A stretch of 64,000 nt of DNA, taken from the NCBI RefSeq assembly GCF_000702665.1, contig NZ_JNJA01000002.1:124001-188000 (forward strand), given 5' to 3'. A model generated the notes under the pieces. The model was not told where the DNA came from. It worked only from the letters and a program-made list of their open reading frames with translations, and did no database searches. The stretch is from Solidesulfovibrio alcoholivorans DSM 5433. GTDB lineage: Bacteria > Desulfobacterota > Desulfovibrionia > Desulfovibrionales > Desulfovibrionaceae. The position numbers were made by a program, and so were the translations under genes. Below are positions 58,423 through 64,000 of the stretch, piece by piece (position 1 is the stretch's first letter; each line of letters opens with the position of its first letter).

Positions 58423-59412
58423 ATGAAACACGAAGCCTACATACGCGGCATCGGCTACTATGCACCCGAAAAGGTGCTCACCAACGCCGACCTGGAAAAG
58501 ATCGTCGAGACCTCCGACGAGTGGATCACCACCCGTACCGGCATCAAGGAACGCCACATCGCCGCGCCCGGAGAAGCCGTCAGCGACATGTCCGCCGCCG
58601 CCGCCAAGGCCGCCCTGGTCGACGCGGGCATGGACGCCGACGAACTCACACACATTTTTCTCTACACCGTCACCCCCGACTTCTACACCCCGTCGGCCGC
58701 CTGCCTGATGGAAGAAAAGCTCGGCATCCGGCACAAGGTCGTGCAGGACGTAAACGCCGCCTGCACCGGCTACATCTATGGTCTGGAGATGGCCCGGGCC
58801 GTCCTCGCCCTGCACCCCGAGGCGAAGGTGCTCGTGGCCGCGGCCGAGGTACTGACCTCGCGCACCAACTGGGCCGACCGCCGTACCTGCGTGCTTTTCG
58901 GCGACGCCGCGGCCGCGGCCGTGGTCACTTCCGAGGAATCCGGAGCCCAGGCCCGGATCATGGACACCCGCCTGTCGAGCGACGGTTCGCTTGGCCACCT
59001 GCTCACCATCAAGGGCGGCGGCTCCGGACACCCCTACAAGCTCGGCGACGCCGTGGACGAGGATTTCTTTTTGCAGATGAACGGCCCCGAGGTCTTCAAG
59101 CATGCCGTGCGCTCCATGGCCGCCATCTGCGAGGAGCTCATGACCGCGCAAGGCCTCGGCAACGATGACATCGTGCTTTTCATTCCGCATCAGGCGAACT
59201 GGCGCATCATGGAAGCCGTGGCGAAAAAGCTTTCCCTGCCCGTGGATAAGGTCATGTCCACCGTGGCTCGCTTCGGCAACACCTCGGCGTCCACGGTCGG
59301 CATCGCCCTGGTCGAGGCGCGCACCGCAGGACGCCTTCCCGCCGGCGGCAAGGTCCTGCTCGGCGCGTTCGGCGGCGGCTTCACCTGGGGTTCGGCCCTG
59401 CTCCAGTTCTAG
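58423..59412 (+). CDS. fabH: 3-oxoacyl-ACP synthase III
   Basis: A 329-residue initiating condensing enzyme that joins acetyl-CoA to malonyl-ACP. Catalytic Cys in VNAACTGYIYGLE, His in FIPHQANWRIM and Asn in FGNTSAS; the N-terminus IRGIGYYAPEKVLTN is typical. It is the first committed step of the cluster. Confidence 0.97.
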   Translation: MKHEAYIRGIGYYAPEKVLTNADLEKIVETSDEWITTRTGIKERHIAAPGEAVSDMSAAAAKAALVDAGMDADELTHIFLYTVTPDFYTPSAACLMEEKLGIRHKVVQDVNAACTGYIYGLEMARAVLALHPEAKVLVAAAEVLTSRTNWADRRTCVLFGDAAAAAVVTSEESGAQARIMDTRLSSDGSLGHLLTIKGGGSGHPYKLGDAVDEDFFLQMNGPEVFKHAVRSMAAICEELMTAQGLGNDDIVLFIPHQANWRIMEAVAKKLSLPVDKVMSTVARFGNTSASTVGIALVEARTAGRLPAGGKVLLGAFGGGFTWGSALLQF

Positions 59413-59668
59413 GGGTGGCGCCGGAAAATACGGCAGGATTTTTCGGTAGGAAACTTCACGGATTGGACCGTGGGCGGAGACGGTCCGCTGCCGTTTTCGG
59501 CCACGGGCCAGGGTCCCGGGCGGAAATCGCATTTGCCGAGGCGAACCGTTTCGGCTAGGGTGTCGCCCTGCCCGCCCCCGGGCGGGCCCGCAGCGCCCCC
59601 CGGACCTCGCGAAACTTTCCCGGCAGCGCGCGCCGGAACCGTAGAAAAGCGCGACAAGGAGCTTGCTC
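59413..59668 (+). other. Non-coding gap between fabH and fabG
   Basis: About 255 bases with no gene I can support. In many bacteria fabD lies here; it is absent. The stretch contains short inverted repeats, e.g. CCCGCCCCCGGGCGGG around 59573-59588, and could hold an internal promoter for fabG. Confidence 0.5.
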
Positions 59669-60397
59669 ATGCGTACGGCCTTGGTCACCGGCGGGTCTCG
59701 CGGCATCGGCGCGGCCGTTTCCAAACGGCTTGCCGCCGACGGCTTCGACGTGGTCCTGACCTACGTCAGCAAGCCCGACGCGGCTGCGGCCGTGGCCGAG
59801 GGCATCACCGCCTCGGGCGGCTCGGCCCGGGCGCTGGCGCTCGACACTTCCGATCCGGCCGCCGTGGCCGCCTTTTTCGCGGAGCACCTCAAGGGCGCGG
59901 ACCTGCACGTGCTGGTCAACAACGCCGGCATCACCCGCGACGGGCTGATCGCGCGCATGAAGGACGAGGATTTCGCCGCCGTCATCAATGTCAACCTCGT
60001 CGGCGCGTTCACCTGCCTGCGCGAGGCGGCGAAAATCATGATGAAGCGCCGCGCCGGGCGCATCGTCAACATCACCTCCGTGGTCGGCCAGTCCGGCAAC
60101 GCCGGCCAGGCCAACTACGCCGCGGCCAAGGCGGGACTGATCGGGCTCACCAAGTCCGCCGCCCTGGAGCTGGCTTCCCGCAACATCACGGTCAACGCCG
60201 TGGCCCCGGGCTACGTGGAGACCGACATGACCGCCGGCCTTGCCGACGCCGTCAAGACGGCGTTCGCCGAGCGCATCCCCCTCAAGCGCGCCTGCTCCCC
60301 CGAGGAGATCGCCGCGGCCGTCGGGTATCTCGCCGGCGACGCGGCCGGGTACGTCACCGGTCAGGTGCTCGGGGTCAACGGCGGCATGTACATGTAA
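59669..60397 (+). CDS. fabG: 3-oxoacyl-ACP reductase
   Basis: A 242-residue short-chain dehydrogenase that reduces beta-ketoacyl-ACP. TGGSRGIGAAV for NADPH, NNAGITRDGL, active-site Ser in ITSVVG and YxxxK in YAAAKAGLIG; PGYVETDMT confirms FabG. The ATG at 59669 has AAGGAG upstream. Confidence 0.96.
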   Translation: MRTALVTGGSRGIGAAVSKRLAADGFDVVLTYVSKPDAAAAVAEGITASGGSARALALDTSDPAAVAAFFAEHLKGADLHVLVNNAGITRDGLIARMKDEDFAAVINVNLVGAFTCLREAAKIMMKRRAGRIVNITSVVGQSGNAGQANYAAAKAGLIGLTKSAALELASRNITVNAVAPGYVETDMTAGLADAVKTAFAERIPLKRACSPEEIAAAVGYLAGDAAGYVTGQVLGVNGGMYM

Positions 60398-60445
60398 TCG
60401 CAACACCACTCGGAATATAAATACGCCCACCCTTTGGAGGAAACC

Positions 60446-60682
60446 ATGTCAGTCGCGGAAAAAGTCAAAGAAATCATCGTGGATCAGCTCGGCGTGGACG
60501 CCGGAGAGGTCAACCCCGAAGCCAAGTTCGTCGACGATCTGGGCGCGGACTCCCTGGACCTGACCGAGCTCATCATGGCCATGGAAGAGGAGTTCGGCGT
60601 CGAGATCTCCGACGAGGACGCCCAGCAGATCCAGAAAGTCCAGGACGCGATCTCCTTTATCGAAAAGAAAAAGGGCGAGTAG
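60446..60682 (+). CDS. acpP: Acyl carrier protein
   Basis: A 78-residue acidic four-helix ACP; the phosphopantetheine Ser is in [17 protein letters not shown] precedes the ATG at 60446. It carries the growing acyl chain for the surrounding enzymes. Confidence 0.98.
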   Translation: MSVAEKVKEIIVDQLGVDAGEVNPEAKFVDDLGADSLDLTELIMAMEEEFGVEISDEDAQQIQKVQDAISFIEKKKGE

Positions 60683-60697
60683 CCCAAAACGCCCTGC

Positions 60698-60732
60698 CGG
60701 TCCCGGGCGCAGCGCGTCTTCGCCCGGGACCG
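60698..60732 (+). terminator. Hairpin between acpP and fabF
   Basis: CGGTCCCGGGCG (60698-60709) and CGCCCGGGACCG (60721-60732) form a perfect 12-bp stem with an 11-base loop. No T-run follows, so it may be a partial terminator or an RNA-stabilising end that lets acpP mRNA accumulate above that of fabF. Confidence 0.6.
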
Positions 60733-60746
60733 CGGACGGAAGCGCC

Positions 60747-61991
60747 ATGACCTTACACCGGGTAGTCGTCACCGGCCTTGCGGCCATCACCCCCATTGGC
60801 AACGATCTGGCTTCGAGCTGGACCAATCTCGTGGCCGGCGTCTCTGGCGCGGGCCCCATCACCCGCTTCGACGCCGCTGCGTTCGACACGCGCTTCGCCT
60901 GCGAGGTCAAGAACTTCGACGAGAAGCCGTATGTCGCGGCCAAGCTCGCCAAGCGCCTGGACCGTTTCACCATCTTCGCCGTCTCCGCCGCCATGATGCT
61001 CATGGAGGACGCCGGCTGGAAGATTCCCCCCGAGGAGGCGGCGGACGTCGCCGTCATCATCGGCTGTGGCCTGGGCGGCCTCGAGACCCTCGAAGCAACC
61101 CATACCAAGCTGCTGGCCCAAGGGCCTTCGCGGGTGTCGCCCTTTTTCATCCCGACCATGATCGCCAATATGGCCGCGGGCCAGGTGTCCATCGCCGTCG
61201 GGGCCAAGGGCCCCAACCTGTGCACGACCTCGGCCTGCGCATCGGGCCAGCACGGCATCGGCTGCGCCTACACGGACATCAAGCTGGGCCGGTCCACGGC
61301 CGCCATCTGCGGCGGCGTGGAATCGACCATCACGCCCCTGGCCGTGGGCGGCTTCAATGCCCTCAAGGCCCTGTCCACGCGCAACGACGAGCCGCAGAAG
61401 GCCTCGCGCCCCTTCGACGCCGACCGCGACGGCTTCGTCATCGGCGAGGGTTGCGGCCTGCTGCTGCTCGAATCCCTGGAACACGCCAAGGCGCGCGGCG
61501 CGCGCATCTACGCCGAGGTGGCGGGCTACGGCGCTTCGGGCGACGCCTTCCACATGACCGCGCCCCCCGAGGACGGCGAAGGCATGGCCCTGGCCATGCG
61601 GGCCGCCCTGCGCGAGGCCGGCATGGCTCCCGAGGAACTCGTCCACATCAACGCCCACGGCACGTCCACGGCCCTTAACGACGCCTGCGAGACGATGGCG
61701 ATCAAGACGGTGCTTGGCGGGCACGCCAAAAACGTGATCCTCACGGCCAACAAGTCCATGATCGGGCACTGCCTGGGCGCGGCCGGCGGCATCGAGTCGG
61801 CCATGAGCGTCAAGACCATCGCCGAGGGCATCATTCCGCCCACGATCAACCTGGACAACCAGGACCCGGCCTGCGACCTGGACTGCACCCCCAATGCGGC
61901 CCGCAAGGTCGCCGTGCCAAACGTCCTGTGCAACTCCTTCGGTTTTGGCGGCACCAACGCCTGCATGCTGTACAAGGCGTACGCCGAATAG
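60747..61991 (+). CDS. fabF: 3-oxoacyl-ACP synthase II
   Basis: A 414-residue elongating condensing enzyme. VVTGLAAITPIGND start, catalytic Cys in TSACASGQHGIG, His in NAHGTSTALND and second His in MIGHCLGAAGG. Follows acpP after the hairpin. Confidence 0.97.
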   Translation: MTLHRVVVTGLAAITPIGNDLASSWTNLVAGVSGAGPITRFDAAAFDTRFACEVKNFDEKPYVAAKLAKRLDRFTIFAVSAAMMLMEDAGWKIPPEEAADVAVIIGCGLGGLETLEATHTKLLAQGPSRVSPFFIPTMIANMAAGQVSIAVGAKGPNLCTTSACASGQHGIGCAYTDIKLGRSTAAICGGVESTITPLAVGGFNALKALSTRNDEPQKASRPFDADRDGFVIGEGCGLLLLESLEHAKARGARIYAEVAGYGASGDAFHMTAPPEDGEGMALAMRAALREAGMAPEELVHINAHGTSTALNDACETMAIKTVLGGHAKNVILTANKSMIGHCLGAAGGIESAMSVKTIAEGIIPPTINLDNQDPACDLDCTPNAARKVAVPNVLCNSFGFGGTNACMLYKAYAE

Positions 61992-62013
61992 GTTTCGGCC
62001 GGGACGGCCCGGC

Positions 62014-62070
62014 GCGCAAGGCAATCATCAACAGGGGGGGCGACCGGTAACGGTTTTCCCCCCCTTGCGC
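62014..62070 (+). promoter_or_regulatory. Inverted-repeat leader upstream of glyA
   Basis: GCGCAAG (62014-62020) pairs with CTTGCGC (62064-62070), and inside it seven G's (62034-62040) face seven C's (62058-62064). The structure ends 16 bases before the glyA ATG. It is not a glycine or SAM riboswitch by any motif I can see; a simple attenuator or fabF 3' end is likely. Confidence 0.45.
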
Positions 62071-62086
62071 TTTACGAGGTTTTCCC

Positions 62087-63325
62087 ATGGAAGAACTGCT
62101 TATTTCCGATCCCGAAGTCGGGCGCGCCGTGTGCCTGGAGATCGAACGCCAGACCGGCAAGCTCGAGATGATCGCCTCCGAGAACTTCGTGTCCGTGGCC
62201 GTGCGCCAGGCGCAGGGCAGCGTGCTCACGCACAAGTACGCCGAGGGCTATCCCGGCAAGCGCTACTACGGCGGTTGCGAGTACGTGGACCTGGCCGAGA
62301 ACCTCGCGCGCGATCGCGTAAAGACGCTGTTCGGCTGCGAGTACGCCAACGTCCAGCCCCATTCCGGCTCCCAGGCCAACATGGCGGTCTATTTCGCGGC
62401 CCTCAAACCCGGCGACACGCTGCTCGGCCTCGACCTTTCCCACGGCGGCCACCTGACCCACGGCTCGCCGGTCAACTTTTCGGGCCGCCTCTACAACATC
62501 GTGTTCTACCACGTGAAAAAAGAGACCGGCACCATCGACTACGAGGAAGTGGAGCGCCTGGCCAAGGAGCACAAACCCGCGGCCATCGTGGCCGGAGCCA
62601 GCGCCTATCCGCGCATCATCGACTTCCCGCGTTTTCGGGCCATCGCCGACGAGGTCGGGGCCAAGCTTATCGTGGACATGGCCCACATCGCCGGCCTCGT
62701 CGCGACCGGCCACCACCCCTCGCCGATCCCCCACGCGCACTTTACGACCTCGACCACGCACAAGACCCTGCGCGGCCCGCGCGGCGGCCTGATCCTCTCT
62801 TCCGAGGAGTTCGGCAAGTCGCTCAATTCGCAGATTTTCCCGGGCATGCAGGGTGGCCCGCTCATGCACGTCATCGCGGCCAAGGCCGTGGCCTTCGGCG
62901 AGGCGCTCAAACCCGCGTTCAAGACCTACCAGGGCCAGGTGATCAAGAACTGCCAGGTGCTGGCCAAGGGCCTGCTCGACGCGGGCTACGACCTGGTTTC
63001 CGGCGGCACGGACAACCACCTCGTGCTGGTGGACCTGACGAAAAAGGACGTGACCGGCAAGGACGCCGAGCACGCCCTGGACGAGGCCGGCATCACGGTC
63101 AACAAGAACACGGTGCCTTTCGAGACGCGTTCGCCGTTCGTCACGTCGGGCGTGCGCATCGGCACGGCGGCGCTGACCACGCGCGGCATGGTCGAGGCGG
63201 ACATCGAAAAGATCGTCGGCTGGATCGACGCGGCCATCAAGTCCACGACCAACGAGACCAGGCTCGGCGAAATCCGCAAGGACGTCGAGCGCTTCGCCAA
63301 GAGCTTCCCGCTGTTCGCCTGGTAG
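62087..63325 (+). CDS. glyA: Serine hydroxymethyltransferase
   Basis: A 412-residue PLP enzyme that converts serine and tetrahydrofolate to glycine and methylene-[32 protein letters not shown], the PLP lysine in [15 protein letters not shown] and [17 protein letters not shown] end ([15 protein letters not shown]) are diagnostic. Follows fabF as in other Desulfovibrio genomes. Confidence 0.98.
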   Translation: MEELLISDPEVGRAVCLEIERQTGKLEMIASENFVSVAVRQAQGSVLTHKYAEGYPGKRYYGGCEYVDLAENLARDRVKTLFGCEYANVQPHSGSQANMAVYFAALKPGDTLLGLDLSHGGHLTHGSPVNFSGRLYNIVFYHVKKETGTIDYEEVERLAKEHKPAAIVAGASAYPRIIDFPRFRAIADEVGAKLIVDMAHIAGLVATGHHPSPIPHAHFTTSTTHKTLRGPRGGLILSSEEFGKSLNSQIFPGMQGGPLMHVIAAKAVAFGEALKPAFKTYQGQVIKNCQVLAKGLLDAGYDLVSGGTDNHLVLVDLTKKDVTGKDAEHALDEAGITVNKNTVPFETRSPFVTSGVRIGTAALTTRGMVEADIEKIVGWIDAAIKSTTNETRLGEIRKDVERFAKSFPLFAW

Positions 63326-63364
63326 AGCGGATCGGGGCGATGCCACCGGTTCGTATGGATACCT

Positions 63365-63400
63365 ATCGGGCCGCGAGACGCCAGCGTCTCGCGGCCCGAT
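63365..63400 (+). terminator. Hairpin downstream of glyA
   Basis: ATCGGGCCGCGAGACG (63365-63380) pairs perfectly with CGTCTCGCGGCCCGAT (63385-63400), four-base loop CCAG, 39 bases after the glyA stop. Very stable, but no T-run. Confidence 0.75.
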
Positions 63401-63536
63401 GCGTTTGCGGCCCTGACCGCGTTCCCAAGCGACATGCTGGCCTTGCTGAAAGCCTAAGCGGCTGTAATCCGCTCCCTCGTCGTGCCGATATGCCCCCTGT
63501 TGCAGGAAAGAACAATATGTGCAATGCTACCTGGAT

Positions 63537-63716
63537 ATGACTCCGACAGCGAAGCCGGAATCCGAAATCCCGGGCCGTAGTATATGGTTGCGCCCCGAAG
63601 CCGATTCCCCTTTATTCGTCAACATTTCTTTCTCCCCCTTCCCGGTCCGTGGCCTCTTCGCAGTCCGCGACCACGCCTTCTACGATTCCGTGCGGGAAAC
63701 CCTGCACCAGCAATAA
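63537..63716 (+). CDS. Possible small protein, doubtful
   Basis: A 59-residue frame starting at ATG 63537 (or GTG 63519), with no good ribosome site. The sequence (GRSIWLRPEADSPLFVNI ...) has no family I can name; the opening is faintly like the start of 2H-phosphoesterases, so it could be a truncated remnant. It ends 8 bases before the next gene, which is the main reason to list it. Confidence 0.25.
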   Translation: MTPTAKPESEIPGRSIWLRPEADSPLFVNISFSPFPVRGLFAVRDHAFYDSVRETLHQQ

Positions 63717-63724
63717 GCGCCGGC

Positions 63725-64000
63725 ATGTCCATCAAGGCCAAACTCCTGGCGCTTCTGATCGCGCCCATCATTGTCCTTTCCGCCATCCATATCCTGGAAT
63801 TGCAGCGTGTGATTTCCGGGTTGGCGGAAACCCTGGCCGCCCACAAGGAACAGGCCATGGCCGCCGTCGCCCACAATATCGAGGGCGCGATCGTCTCGAC
63901 AAACCGCATCACGTTAAACCTCGCACACCCCAAGGAGATCGCGCACGCCGTGCAGGCGGCGGACAACGAGGTGCTCTACGACTGGAGCCATTCCTTCACC
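63725..64000 (+). CDS. N-terminus of a membrane sensor protein
   Basis: The first 92 codons of a gene cut by the window edge. MSIKAKLLALLIAPIIVLSAIHI is an inner-membrane helix preceded by basic residues, followed by a long periplasmic helix (QRVISGLAETLAAHKEQAMAAVAHNIEGAI), the usual start of chemoreceptors, sensor kinases and GGDEF proteins with a Cache/dCache domain. The output domain lies outside, so the type cannot be stated. Confidence 0.75.
   Translation, partial: MSIKAKLLALLIAPIIVLSAIHILELQRVISGLAETLAAHKEQAMAAVAHNIEGAIVSTNRITLNLAHPKEIAHAVQAADNEVLYDWSHSFT

Noticed and set aside
62000..62086. Glycine or THF riboswitch upstream of glyA
   Set aside because: The leader is under 100 bases and shows only a GC stem; none of the conserved riboswitch core sequences can be seen.
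1..64000. CRISPR arrays, insertion sequences, prophage or toxin-antitoxin defence modules
   Set aside because: No regularly spaced direct repeats, no transposase, integrase, Cas, restriction or phage structural genes were found; all clear genes are housekeeping, envelope or signalling.

Overview
The window is about 64 kb of very GC-rich bacterial chromosome (the third-codon-position bias produces long antisense shadow ORFs throughout). Gene content and order point to a delta-proteobacterial sulfate reducer of the Desulfovibrio group (Desulfovibrionaceae). The signs are a yceD-rpmF-plsX-fabH-fabG-acpP-fabF-glyA block beside rpmB, an ffh-rpsP-khpA-rimM block, a cheB/HEAT/cheR/parA/cheW/cheY/cheA chemosensory cluster, many LysM/TPR and hybrid-kinase proteins, and class II photolyase. 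The assignment is inference from family knowledge; no 16S rRNA is present. I see no phage, transposon, integrase or CRISPR: this is core plus lineage-specific chromosome.

Layout. 0-6.3 kb: tail of an unrecognised gene, a 1043-residue protein that looks like a degenerate PHP-type phosphoesterase fused to membrane helices, a small helical protein, an old-yellow-enzyme oxidoreductase, and a translationally coupled pair of unknown proteins. 6.5-14.6 kb (minus): a periplasmic binding protein paired with a hybrid histidine kinase, an iron-type alcohol dehydrogenase, a bifunctional PFK-2/FBPase-2-like protein and a U32-family protein. 14.8-19.4 kb (plus): aminotransferase, RRM RNA-binding protein with a structured leader, then ffh-rpsP-khpA-rimM (no trmD follows). 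19.5-25.2 kb (minus): an LprI-like envelope protein, a LysM+TPR protein and a CopA-type copper ATPase. A tRNA-Pro(CGG) lies at 25.8 kb.

26-38.9 kb (plus) is the signalling block: cheB, a HEAT-repeat protein, cheR, a ParA-like ATPase, a CheW with a long N-terminal extension, cheY and a CheA with two intact and one His-less Hpt domain. It is followed by a GAF-SpoIIE phosphatase, an EF-hand/LysM lipoprotein and an HD-GYP protein. The ParA + extended CheW pair resembles the ParC/ParP arrangement that positions chemosensory arrays at a pole.

39-52 kb: an unknown Ser/Thr-rich protein; a minus-strand oxidative pentose phosphate operon (gnd-zwf-pgl) preceded by class II photolyase and a TVP38-like membrane protein; a choloylglycine-hydrolase-family Ntn enzyme; mazG-cvpA; a ClpX-derived AAA ATPase that has lost the zinc domain, pore-loop aromatic and ClpP-binding loop; comEB-ribD; and a DUF4405-like membrane protein with three C-terminal repeats. 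52-64 kb: NifU-type Fe-S scaffold, gltX, a small Cys-rich protein, a CorC/HlyC-type protein, rpmB, then the fatty-acid cluster through glyA, and the start of a membrane sensor.

The most striking non-coding feature is a family of four GC-rich palindromic elements, each placed directly downstream of a stop codon in the same orientation as the gene it follows. They look like a lineage-specific 3'-end/terminator repeat.
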